Source: Syntrophobacterales bacterium (GTDB lineage Bacteria; Desulfobacterota; Syntrophorhabdia; Syntrophorhabdales; WCHB1-27). From it: a stretch of DNA of 33,679 nucleotides. The notes beneath the pieces are model-generated. The model saw nothing but the letters and a program-made list of their open reading frames with translations, was not told where the DNA came from and made no database searches. Of this stretch, positions 23,605 to 31,534 are shown in pieces. The DNA is taken from contig JADGQN010000003.1 of assembly GCA_017881765.1 (NCBI GenBank), positions 1-33,679 on the forward strand, given 5' to 3'. Every line of letters starts with the position of its first letter. Within the stretch, counting starts at the first letter, position 1. The position numbers were made by a program, and so were the translations under genes.

Positions 23605-24878
23605 TTTCTCTCCCCCCTGATGACGGAGATCTGATTCAGGGCACCTATATGCCTCTGACCACTCACCACCTTCGACCTGGAAATGGAGACTTGCGAAATA
23701 TCCACGGCAAAGCCGCTTTTTTCGAGAAGGAGCACGGCTTCGTTCAGGGTTTCCACTTTCACCGCGTTGATAACGATAATCCCTTTGGGCAGCCGCTCGT
23801 TGACGACGCCGATTATCCCGGGAAGCTGCCCGCCGCTTCCACCCACGAAGACCCTGTCTGGAGAAGGCAGGTCTTTCAACGCCTCCGGCGCTTCTCCGGT
23901 TATAATCGTCATAGTGGTGCAGCCAAATCGGACTTTATTCTCTTCGATGTTCGCAACCTGCTCTTCATCCCTTTCTATCGCATAGACCCTTAACCCGGGA
24001 GATAGTCTTGCCGCCTCAATCGAGACGGAGCCGGAACCTGCGCCGATATCCCACAGCACGCCTCTTTGAGGAAGCCTCAGTTTATGGACCGCCACCGCCC
24101 TGACTTCGTCCTTTGTGATAAGCCCCCTTGCATGTCTTATTTCCTTTTCAACGAGCCCGAAGTGCGGGAATCTATTTTGAAGGCCAACTTCCAAGGCATG
24201 CTGCTCATCTCCCGTATGTAAGAGAATCACGACGTTCGGATCCAAGAAGGTCTGCCCAACAATCTGCTCCGGCGTCCCGGAAGTAATTCTTTCTTCATTA
24301 GGGTAGCCGAGCCTTTCACAGACGAAGACCTTCGCGGAAGAAAGGTAGGGAAGATTCAAAAGCCGCCGTGCGATCTCGGCGGGATTGTTCTTGCTGTCCG
24401 TGAGGATCGCAATTTTTCCATGCTTCAGCAGGAGTGACGGGACCTCATTTATGTCGTGAGCAAGTCTCCTTCTCCTTGCCGGATCAATCCCTCCGTGGAG
24501 ACTCATCAGGAGTGCATCGTCCCACGTCTCCTTGATCCTTGAGAAGGCTACCTGTATACTCGAGAGATCGGGTAGAATCTCAACGGAGTCCGGGCCAAAC
24601 TCGGCGAGTACCTGTCTGCCGATGCCATGGAACATCGGGTCCCCTGAGCCGAGGAGCACGATGGTCTGCATCCCCAGATGAGAGCGAAGGAACTTCATCG
24701 TCTCACCAACCTTGTTGATCACGCGGACCTTCTCTTTGAAGGCCGGGTAGGAGTCATATTCCTTAAAGACTTCAAAGAGACGTTCCGATACCAGAATCGT
24801 GCCGGCGTCCGCAAGTATCTCTACGGACATTTTATTTAGAGGCTTGTAGCCGATACCAACAATGTAAATTTTATTCAC
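23601..24878 (-). CDS. cbiET: CbiE-CbiT fusion (CobL-like): precorrin-6Y C5,15-methyltransferase (decarboxylating)
   Basis: A 425-residue fusion equivalent to CobL of the aerobic pathway. The CbiE half (1-205) starts VNKIYIVGIGYKPLNKMSVE and has VLLGSGDPMFHGIGRQ and the PDLSSIQVAFSRI block; it methylates C5. The CbiT half (about 240-425) has the Rossmann SAM motif WDIGAGSGSVSIEAARL and a VFVGGSGGQLPGI motif; it methylates C15 and decarboxylates the C12 acetate. GTG at 24878 (overlapping the cbiD TAA) is chosen because the family begins at NKIYIVGIG; GTG at 24896 would add six residues (MIYWWT). Confidence 0.93.
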   Translation of the reverse strand: MNKIYIVGIGYKPLNKMSVEILADAGTILVSERLFEVFKEYDSYPAFKEKVRVINKVGETMKFLRSHLGMQTIVLLGSGDPMFHGIGRQVLAEFGPDSVEILPDLSSIQVAFSRIKETWDDALLMSLHGGIDPARRRRLAHDINEVPSLLLKHGKIAILTDSKNNPAEIARRLLNLPYLSSAKVFVCERLGYPNEERITSGTPEQIVGQTFLDPNVVILLHTGDEQHALEVGLQNRFPHFGLVEKEIRHARGLITKDEVRAVAVHKLRLPQRGVLWDIGAGSGSVSIEAARLSPGLRVYAIERDEEQVANIEENKVRFGCTTMTIITGEAPEALKDLPSPDRVFVGGSGGQLPGIIGVVNERLPKGIIVINAVKVETLNEAVLLLEKSGFAVDISQVSISRSKVVSGQRHIGALNQISVIRGERK

Positions 24879-25992
24879 TGTCCACCAGTATATCACCTTC
24901 GTATGATACGAGATGCGCGATCACGGGAATCCCGGCTGTGAGACCCTCCGCATATCGCTTTGCCGCTATGCAGACCTTGCGGAACATCGGCAGGGAAAGC
25001 CCGTATGTCACGACCAGGTAGTCATATATCTCCCGCGCCGTATTGAAATCGCGGTCCCGGGGAACGGCGATCCCCAACTCATTCAAGCGCTCGACTCCTT
25101 TTCTTAGGTTGATTGCTCCGTGTCGCACGTGCGTCTGCGGCGTCGACATCAAGATCTTCAGCATTTTCGCCCATTGTGCGCTGACATGTACCTTCTTGAA
25201 CGCATACTTCCTTGCATCCGTGAGAGAAAACTCGACATAATCCCCCATCATCACGTAGGCCTCTTCGGCAAACGCATACCTTTTCATGTGGGCCTTTTCC
25301 GAGACCCTACCCACGGAGAGGACTATTTCCGCGATTCCCAAGGCCTTCGCAACATCCATGGAAGCGGTGATGGTCGACGTCCATGCCTCTGACGACAAAG
25401 GGCGCACGATGCCTGACGTGCCAAGTATCGATATCCCGCCCAGTATGCCGAGCCTTGCATTGAGCGTTTTTTTTGCCAGCTCTTCCCCTTTCGGCACCGA
25501 GATGGTTATCTCGACGCCCCGACTCCCCGCCAATCCGCCGTCCCCGGAGAGTGCCTCCTGCACCGCCTGTCTGATCATGCTCTTCGGTACCGGAGTGATC
25601 GCCGGTTCGCCGACAGAGACCGAAAGGCCCGGCTTGGTTACTTTTCCTACACCCTGTCCGCCCCTTATCACGACGACCTCGTAGCCTGCCTCGGCGGTCT
25701 CCATGATCCTTGCGGACGCCCGAATCGTAGCGCCGTTCGTTACGTCCGGATCATCTCCCCCATCCTTAGTCACCGATGCCAGGGCAACGGGACCAGAGTC
25801 TTCCCGCGTGACCCCATAAAGACGGGCTGTAAATTGAACCCTGCTTCCATCCGGAAAGGGAATCTCCACCGTCACGTTCCCAAGGTCCCACTTCTCCGGG
25901 TGAAGCAGGAGCATCACCGCGGCCTTTGCGGCTGCGGCTGCACAGGCGCCCGTGGTATATCCGGACCTCAGGCTTCTACCGCTCGATGCCAC
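24871..25992 (-). CDS. cbiD: Cobalt-precorrin-5B C1-methyltransferase
   Basis: A 373-residue CbiD protein, the C1-methyltransferase specific to the anaerobic route. The conserved start SLRSGYTTGACAAAAAKAA is present, then VTVEIPFPDGSRVQF, VTKDGGDDPDVTNGA, GVGKVTKPGLSVSVGEPAI and GTSGIVRPLSSEAW. A C-terminal block NELGIAVPRDRDFNTAREIYDYL follows. CbiD marks the early-cobalt pathway. The likely start is GTG at 25992, which overlaps the cobO end by 17 bases; the SRSGYTTG-type motif lies too close to the start to allow a later codon. Confidence 0.95.
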   Translation of the reverse strand: MASSGRSLRSGYTTGACAAAAAKAAVMLLLHPEKWDLGNVTVEIPFPDGSRVQFTARLYGVTREDSGPVALASVTKDGGDDPDVTNGATIRASARIMETAEAGYEVVVIRGGQGVGKVTKPGLSVSVGEPAITPVPKSMIRQAVQEALSGDGGLAGSRGVEITISVPKGEELAKKTLNARLGILGGISILGTSGIVRPLSSEAWTSTITASMDVAKALGIAEIVLSVGRVSEKAHMKRYAFAEEAYVMMGDYVEFSLTDARKYAFKKVHVSAQWAKMLKILMSTPQTHVRHGAINLRKGVERLNELGIAVPRDRDFNTAREIYDYLVVTYGLSLPMFRKVCIAAKRYAEGLTAGIPVIAHLVSYEGDILVDSE

Positions 25993-26497
25993 GTCTCGCT
26001 TTTGTCCCTTTTTCCCGGTAATGTTTGATCACTTTCATTTCCGTCACGAGGTCCGCCTTCTCGATAACCTGTTCCTCTGCGTACCTTCCTGTAATCACAA
26101 GCTCTATTGCTTCCGGTTTCTTCTCCATGATGTCGAGAAGGTCGGCCAGGTCGATGAGACCATACCGCACCGCCACATTCACTTCGTCGAGAACTACGAT
26201 ATCATATTGGCCTGAATCCATGACCTTTCTAACCTCGGCCAGACCCTTCTGGGCGGCCTTCGCATCAGATTGCGTACTCTTCCGCCTCAGGATCAAACCT
26301 TCTCCGTACTGTTTTACGGTTATCAGGTCCTGGAGCCGCTCTTCTATTATGCGGTGTTCGCTGCATCTCTGTTTCTTTATGAACTGCGCGACGAAGACTC
26401 TAAGCCCGGCACCTGCCGCCCTTAATGCGAGCCCCAGGGCCGCGGTCGTCTTGCCCTTACCGTCCCCCGTGTAAACTTGTATATATCCCTTTTTCAT
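25976..26497 (-). CDS. cobO: Cob(I)yrinic acid a,c-diamide adenosyltransferase
   Basis: A 173-residue adenosyltransferase of the CobO/BtuR (CobA of Salmonella) family. It attaches the 5'-deoxyadenosyl group to Co(I) corrinoids using ATP. The P-loop GDGKGKTTAA (11-20) sits directly after MKKGYIQVYT, and the Walker B-like strand is YDIVVLDEVNVAVRYGLID. VITGRYAEEQVIEKADLVTEM is also typical of the family. The start overlaps the cbiO stop (ATGA). Symbols btuR or cobA are also used for this gene. Confidence 0.95.
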   Translation of the reverse strand: MKKGYIQVYTGDGKGKTTAALGLALRAAGAGLRVFVAQFIKKQRCSEHRIIEERLQDLITVKQYGEGLILRRKSTQSDAKAAQKGLAEVRKVMDSGQYDIVVLDEVNVAVRYGLIDLADLLDIMEKKPEAIELVITGRYAEEQVIEKADLVTEMKVIKHYREKGTKARRGIER

Positions 26498-27375
26498 TTG
26501 CCGCCACGCCTCTCCGGTGCCGAAGGGCCTTCCAAAAGACCCACGGTTCGCAGAATCTCCCTTCGCGCCTCTCCGATGGTAAGAGGAATCTTCGCAAACG
26601 GTATGTTGTCTTCATGCTTCAGCTTATAGATGAGCTCCGCGATCTGAGGGAGGCGGAGCTTTACCTTCGACATCTCTTCAGGCGCGGTAAAGACCTGCTC
26701 CGGGGGTCCCCCTCTGACGATGCTGCCCTTACTCAGAATGTAAAGCGTGTCGAGAAAGAGCGGCACGAGATCGACATTGTGGGTCGCCATGACGACTGTC
26801 ACGCCTTTTTCCCTGTTCAATCGCTTAAGGAGATCCATCATCCGGTATTCACCCATGGGGTCAAGACCCGCGGTCGGCTCGTCGAGGAGCAGTATCTCGT
26901 GTCCCATCGCAAGGAGCCCCGCAATGCAGATCCTTTTCTTCTGGCCGAAACTGAGGTTGTGGATCGACTTTCCCCCATAGTCCTCCATCTCAACATCCCG
27001 GAGAGCGCCTCTCACCCTCCTTGCCACTTCTTCTTCTTCGAAACCCATATTCAGAGGGCCAAAAGAGACGTCTTCGAATACACTGGGTGCAAACAATTGT
27101 TCGTCGGGGTTCTGAAATACCAGGCCGACCTTCCGGTAAATCTCCTTCGGCGAAAGTTTCCGTATGTCCGCCCCGTCGAGATGAACGCTCCCTTTGAAAT
27201 CCTTCATCAGTCCGTCCATGATCTTAAGCAGGGTCGTTTTTCCGGAGCCGTTCGACCCCAATATACCGGCGAACTCCTCTTTCCTGATATCAAGATTGAT
27301 ATTGGAGACCGCCCTCGTCCTGTCGGGATATTGAAAGGAGTCTATCCTTACCGCCAGTCTTATTATATCTTCCAT
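26494..27375 (-). CDS. cbiO: Cobalt ECF transporter ATPase subunit
   Basis: A 293-residue ATPase of the energy-coupling factor (CbiMNQO) cobalt importer. Walker A GSNGSGKT (40-47), Q-loop VFQNPDEQLF, signature LSFGQKKR (141-148), Walker B ILLLDEPTAGLDP and H-loop His199 (MATHNVDLV) are all present. The VFQNPDEQLFAPSVFEDV stretch is characteristic of CbiO/EcfA. It lies between cbiQ and cobO, overlapping each by 13 and 4 bases. Confidence 0.95.
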   Translation of the reverse strand: MEDIIRLAVRIDSFQYPDRTRAVSNINLDIRKEEFAGILGSNGSGKTTLLKIMDGLMKDFKGSVHLDGADIRKLSPKEIYRKVGLVFQNPDEQLFAPSVFEDVSFGPLNMGFEEEEVARRVRGALRDVEMEDYGGKSIHNLSFGQKKRICIAGLLAMGHEILLLDEPTAGLDPMGEYRMMDLLKRLNREKGVTVVMATHNVDLVPLFLDTLYILSKGSIVRGGPPEQVFTAPEEMSKVKLRLPQIAELIYKLKHEDNIPFAKIPLTIGEARREILRTVGLLEGPSAPERRGGK

Positions 27376-28121
27376 GCGAGCCCCATGATCACGATCAGGA
27401 AAATTGATACGATCACTTCGGATGGCTTGAAAGGCCTGTGCTTCAAGACCGGCATATTGCCGTCGTAACCCCTCTGCGCCATCGCCACCGCGGTATTCTG
27501 GCTGTGCTCGAAGGCCTTGAGCGTCAAGGAGCCCGCAAGAATGCCGAAGGAACTGAGACCACGCCTGATGTTCGAATAGCCGAGCCTGTTCTTTTGCGCA
27601 TTATAGATGACCATCGCATCTTCGAAAAGCATGAAAATATACCGGTAGGCAAACATCAATATCTCTATCAGCCCTTTCGGAACCCTGAACCACGAAAGCG
27701 CGGCGATCACATCGGTGAATGGCGTGGCAAAGCCGAGCACCGTAATCACTGAGACTGCGCCGACTATCCTGGACGCGATCATCAGACCATCGATAAGACC
27801 GTCCTTATATGCGGATATGCTGACCCCGAAAAGAGAGACGGAGAAGAGCTCATCGTGGCCTGCAAAAAACATCTTGATGACGATCAGAATAAGTGCGACG
27901 AGAGCCGGCTCGGAAAACCTGAGGACGAAGAGCTTCAAGGGCACTCTCATCCAGACGCAGAGAAGGAGACTCGCCATTCCCACGAAAAGCGGGAAAAGAA
28001 ATCCATGGTACGTCAGGACCATCACAAGGAGTCCGGATGCAACTAGGAGCTTCAAGCGTGCATCCGTTCCGGCAAGCATGTGCGCTGTCTTGAACTCCTC
28101 AGAGAATAAGTGCATCTTCAT
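27363..28121 (-). CDS. cbiQ: Cobalt ECF transporter transmembrane coupling subunit
   Basis: A 252-residue inner-membrane T component. Several hydrophobic helices are visible (about 28-55, 70-88, 110-130, 230-250). The cytoplasmic coupling-helix region has FEHSQNTAVAMAQRGYDG, containing the Ala-X-X-X-Arg-Gly type motif that docks into the ATPase. The N-terminal HMLAGTDARLKLLVA is typical of CbiQ. It is flanked by the CbiN-like gene and cbiO, forming the MNQO order of cobalt importers. Confidence 0.93.
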   Translation of the reverse strand: MKMHLFSEEFKTAHMLAGTDARLKLLVASGLLVMVLTYHGFLFPLFVGMASLLLCVWMRVPLKLFVLRFSEPALVALILIVIKMFFAGHDELFSVSLFGVSISAYKDGLIDGLMIASRIVGAVSVITVLGFATPFTDVIAALSWFRVPKGLIEILMFAYRYIFMLFEDAMVIYNAQKNRLGYSNIRRGLSSFGILAGSLTLKAFEHSQNTAVAMAQRGYDGNMPVLKHRPFKPSEVIVSIFLIVIMGLAWKI

Positions 28122-28405
28122 TCCCTGCTTTTCGGTTTTCGTTCAATCAGAACTCTCCAGTAATATCCTGCCGCAAATCCGCCCACGGCACCCGCTGCGA
28201 GGAAGACAAAGAGAAGAAGGTCCCCCTGGTCCGTATTGATCAGACTCGCTTTCGCCTCTCTCCCATGCTCTTTTGCGAACTTCTCGACCACTGCCTTATC
28301 TACCCCGGACCACTTCTCCTCAGCACGGAGCTCCGATGGATGCATCATAGAACCAAAACCAAATATCAGCAGAGCAATGAGAAATGGACAGCTCCTTAAT
28401 TGCAT
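28118..28405 (-). CDS. Small membrane protein in the CbiN position of the cobalt importer
   Basis: A 95-residue protein with a hydrophobic N-terminus (residues 4-22, probably a signal anchor or signal peptide), a polar middle (EEKWSGVDKAVVEKFAKEHGREA) and a transmembrane helix (about 63-84) in NTDQGDLLLFVFLAAGAVGGFAAGYYW. Two hydrophobic segments around an outward-facing loop mirror CbiN topology, but I see no clear CbiN sequence signature. It sits exactly between cbiM and cbiQ, overlapping both. Its likely job is to assist CbiM in cobalt capture. It may be a lineage-specific CbiN analogue. Confidence 0.7.
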   Translation of the reverse strand: MQLRSCPFLIALLIFGFGSMMHPSELRAEEKWSGVDKAVVEKFAKEHGREAKASLINTDQGDLLLFVFLAAGAVGGFAAGYYWRVLIERKPKSRE

Positions 28406-29157
28406 GGGACACTCTCTTCAGGCTCTATAAGACGCATTTTGACGAGCAGGTCAGGTCTCTTTCTATGGAGAAGGGAAATCATACCCGCGGTCATCATACC
28501 TTCAAGGATCCCGAGGGGAAGCTGCGTCGGGATGAAGGCCACCATGATCTTCAGAAAGAGAGGCAAAAGCGGGGCATCTCCCCTTATGCCCGCGGCAAGC
28601 TCAAAGGAGGTTGTGACGTAGGTCGCCCAGTCAGCGAGGATGCCCGCGATAAGGGCCGCGGCGGCAAGGCTCACCTTGAACCTCCTTAACAGCCTGAAGA
28701 CGACGAAACCGGTGAACGATCCCATGACGCCCATCGAAAATATATTTGCTCCGAGTGTACTCAATCCGCCGTGGGAGAGGAAAAGCGCTTGAATGAAGAG
28801 CGCAGCGGCGGCAACGAGGACGCTTATCGCGGGGCCGAGCAGTATGGCTGATATGCCCGTCCCGCAGGGATGAGACGCCGTACCCGCTACAGGAACAGGT
28901 ATCGGCATGCATGAGATGATGAAGACCGCTGCGGTTAAGAGTCCGACAAGAGGTTTGAAGGAAAGGTCCCCTTCGGAGGCCTGTCCCAATCTGCGTAAGC
29001 CATAAGCCACAAAGGGTGCGGAGGCGAGAAACCAGAAGGCGGCCCAGCCATAAGGGAGTATCCCTTCCGAAATATGCATGGCATGGGCGTCAGAGACCGT
29101 GAGCAGCGAGCAGCCAGCCGCGAGCAATGTGGGCGCTAAAACTTTCCGGACGTTCAT
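28396..29157 (-). CDS. cbiM: Cobalt ECF transporter substrate-capture subunit
   Basis: A 253-residue S component. The family signature MHISEGILPYGWA begins at residue 27, right after a signal-peptide-like stretch (residues 1-26, ending DAHA). Processing there would expose Met27-His28; in CbiM/NikM proteins the N-terminal Met-His takes part in metal binding. Several hydrophobic helices follow, and the SHPCGTGISAILLGP block is conserved in CbiM. The start overlaps the cbiX-cbiC stop by four bases. The neighbouring cobalamin genes indicate cobalt rather than nickel. Confidence 0.93.
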   Translation of the reverse strand: MNVRKVLAPTLLAAGCSLLTVSDAHAMHISEGILPYGWAAFWFLASAPFVAYGLRRLGQASEGDLSFKPLVGLLTAAVFIISCMPIPVPVAGTASHPCGTGISAILLGPAISVLVAAAALFIQALFLSHGGLSTLGANIFSMGVMGSFTGFVVFRLLRRFKVSLAAAALIAGILADWATYVTTSFELAAGIRGDAPLLPLFLKIMVAFIPTQLPLGILEGMMTAGMISLLHRKRPDLLVKMRLIEPEESVPCN

Positions 29158-30152
29158 TTCTCCTCAGCCATTCTGAGCAAAGCATTGACTATTGCTACCG
29201 CAACAGGTGTCCCGCCCTTTCTGCTCAGGTTGGTTATAAACGGAAATTTCTGCGCGGAAAGCAGCATCTTCGATTCAAGGGCTTTCACAAAACCCACAGG
29301 AACTCCGATGACGAGAGGTGTGGGCCCTTGAGGAAACTCCTTCGCAAGAAGTTCGATCACCTTCAGAAGCGCGGTCGGCGCATTCCCGATCGCCACGATC
29401 CCAACGTTCCCTGCCGTTCCCGAAAGTCCCTTCTCCATCGCTATCTCGGCGCGTGTCCTTCCGCTTTTCGAAGAGGTTCCCGCGACCTCTTCATCGGTGA
29501 TGTTGCAGACGACCTTCCCTCCCCATTTATCGAGCAGCCTCTTATTGATACCGGTTCTGACCATCTCAACATCGGTGAGGATGTTCGCACCTTTCCTGAT
29601 CGCGGCGACGCCCGTCTCCACCGCATCCGGACTGAAGACAAGTGTTCTTCTGAACTCGAAATCGGCCGTCGCGTGTATGACCCGCTTTACGATGGGAATC
29701 TGCTCCGGTGGAAGATCAGCCAGGTCGACCTCATCGCCGATTATTTCGAAACTTCTCTTTTCTATATCCTCGGGAGCGTCAAATTTTACGGCATTGATCC
29801 TATCGATCACAATCTGCACAAGTTTGTCGTGCGTACCCAGGGGTTCGGTATATACGAATTCCACGCCGGGATACGTCGCCCGGGCTTCCGAGAGTATTGC
29901 CGGGATGTCCTTGGTCACATGCATGCCGGGACTGAGAAAGAAGGGGTGAACGATTATCCTCGATGCACCGCCTGCTATACATTCCTTGATGGCAGCGGTG
30001 ATGTCAGGCTCCGCGAACTGCAGGTATGCAATCTTCACGCATCCGCTGTCGCACTCGGGATGGATCGTGTTGTGCAAAACGTTTGCGATAAGGTCGATAT
30101 TGTTGGCCTCTTTCCTCGGGCTGCCGTGTCCTATGAGTAGGATGTGTTCCAT
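29154..30152 (-). CDS. CbiX-CbiC fusion: sirohydrochlorin cobaltochelatase / cobalt-precorrin-8 methylmutase
   Basis: A 332-residue fusion. Residues 1-120 are a small-type CbiX chelatase: His9 in LIGHGSP and His78 in FFLSPGMHVTKDIP are the metal-site residues expected for inserting cobalt into sirohydrochlorin. Residues about 125-332 are CbiC/CobH: EIIGDEV, catalytic His160 in KRVIHATADFEF, GANILTDVEMVRTGI, and VGFVKALESK with ITNLSRKGGTPVAVA near the end. CbiC moves the C11 methyl to C12, making cobyrinate. The two steps are far apart in the pathway, so the fusion is organisational rather than obvious channelling. The start has GGGAG nine bases upstream. It is 17 bases downstream of cbiA. 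Confidence 0.92.
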   Translation of the reverse strand: MEHILLIGHGSPRKEANNIDLIANVLHNTIHPECDSGCVKIAYLQFAEPDITAAIKECIAGGASRIIVHPFFLSPGMHVTKDIPAILSEARATYPGVEFVYTEPLGTHDKLVQIVIDRINAVKFDAPEDIEKRSFEIIGDEVDLADLPPEQIPIVKRVIHATADFEFRRTLVFSPDAVETGVAAIRKGANILTDVEMVRTGINKRLLDKWGGKVVCNITDEEVAGTSSKSGRTRAEIAMEKGLSGTAGNVGIVAIGNAPTALLKVIELLAKEFPQGPTPLVIGVPVGFVKALESKMLLSAQKFPFITNLSRKGGTPVAVAIVNALLRMAEEK

Positions 30153-30169
30153 CTGATATATCTCCCGGT

Positions 30170-31534
30170 TTATCCCCGCGTCTCCTTCGCATGATCGATA
30201 AATTTGCGTGCGATAGCTGGGTTGCTGCCAAAATGGATATGGATATAGCTGGCCAGGGTGTTCTTATATCGGTAGCCTTCCCGCTGGAGCGCCTGGCCGG
30301 ATGCGTTCTCTACGGAATAGATCAGTGATATAAGAGAATTGTTTTCAGCACCATCCACTATTTCAGAGTAATGGAATTCGTGTCCTCTCAGCACCTCTCC
30401 CTTCTTTCCGATGATACAGTCTTCATCCACCAGGACCTGACGGTAGCCTAGCCTCGATTTTCCACTTTTCATGCGGGTCTCAAAGGGAAGGACGCCTGCC
30501 ATTTCGAAGAAGGCACCTTCGAAATCATGGATGCCCTTGGAGAGATACATCAGACCGCCGCATTCCGCATAGAGGGGCTTTCCGGAAGTCCCCCAATCTC
30601 GCACGGAGCTGCGTAGCGAGACATTCTTCGATAGCTCCTCAGCGTAAAGCTCCGGATAGCCACCGCCGATGTAAACGGCGCCAGCCTCACCGGGTATCGC
30701 GGCGTCAACAAGGGGGCTGAAAAGGATTATCTTTGCACCGGCATTTCTCAAGAGGTCCAGATTGTCTTCATAATAGAAAGAGAAAGCCCGGTCGTAGGCA
30801 ACAGCAATGACAGAAGAGCCGGGGTTTTGGGAAGCCATGCGATGAACGCTCTTTGTTTCAGTGTGCGGCGGCGCCTCTCTGTCCATTTGCATCAGCGTAT
30901 CGATATCGACGTATTCCAGAACCGCGGATGCGAGCCTGCCAAGATTTTCTTCGGTGACCGGGTTTTCTTCGGCAACGAAGAGCCCTAGGTGCCGGTGGGG
31001 AATTTCGAAATGGAGATCCCTCGGCAGATATCCCAATACCCTTACATCGCGGATATCTGCGCAAAGACGGCTGTAATGGTTCGCTGACGCCACTCTGTTG
31101 AAAATAACGCCCGCCAGTATAACGCTCCGCTGACTCGCGTATTCGGAGAATCCTCTCACCAGGGCGCCCGCGGTCTCCGCCATCCCGTACGCATCAATAA
31201 CGAGCACAACGGGGAGTTTCAGGCTTGAGGCGAGCGATGCGGTGCTCAGCGCACCGTCGTAAAGACCCATGACCCCTTCCACGACGGCAACGTCGACATC
31301 GGCCGAGTTCCTCGAGAAACAATCCGCAGCATAGGCTTCCCCGCACATCCACAGATCAAGGTTTCTCGATGGTTTCCCCGTAATGAGCCTGTGGAGTCCG
31401 GAGTCTATAAAATCAGGTCCTGCCTTGAACGACTGGACACTCAGGCCTTTCTTCTTCAGGGCCCCGAGTATGCCGAGGGTCACGGTCGTCTTGCCGCAGC
31501 CGCTGTGCGTTCCCGCTATCACTACACCCCGCAT
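30170..31534 (-). CDS. cbiA: Cobyrinate a,c-diamide synthase
   Basis: A 454-residue enzyme that amidates the a and c carboxylates of cobyrinate with glutamine and ATP. The N-terminal dethiobiotin-synthetase-like domain has P-loop GTHSGCGKTT (8-17), KAGPDFIDSGLH and VEGVMGLYDG. The C-terminal glutaminase has GGGYPELYAEEL, nucleophile Cys325 in YAECGGLMYL, HEFHYSE and a catalytic His in SYIHIHFGSNP. The first 13 bases overlap the end of cobD. Confidence 0.95.
   Translation of the reverse strand: MRGVVIAGTHSGCGKTTVTLGILGALKKKGLSVQSFKAGPDFIDSGLHRLITGKPSRNLDLWMCGEAYAADCFSRNSADVDVAVVEGVMGLYDGALSTASLASSLKLPVVLVIDAYGMAETAGALVRGFSEYASQRSVILAGVIFNRVASANHYSRLCADIRDVRVLGYLPRDLHFEIPHRHLGLFVAEENPVTEENLGRLASAVLEYVDIDTLMQMDREAPPHTETKSVHRMASQNPGSSVIAVAYDRAFSFYYEDNLDLLRNAGAKIILFSPLVDAAIPGEAGAVYIGGGYPELYAEELSKNVSLRSSVRDWGTSGKPLYAECGGLMYLSKGIHDFEGAFFEMAGVLPFETRMKSGKSRLGYRQVLVDEDCIIGKKGEVLRGHEFHYSEIVDGAENNSLISLIYSVENASGQALQREGYRYKNTLASYIHIHFGSNPAIARKFIDHAKETRG

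Noticed and set aside
26425..27468. A 347-codon open frame on the plus strand
   Set aside because: It lies opposite cbiO and parts of cobO and cbiQ, which are clear families. The translation has no recognisable motif and is rich in Arg, His and Pro, as expected of an antisense frame.
29127..30140. A 337-codon open frame on the plus strand
   Set aside because: It is exactly antisense to the cbiX-cbiC fusion; composition is Arg/His/Asp-rich with no family resemblance.
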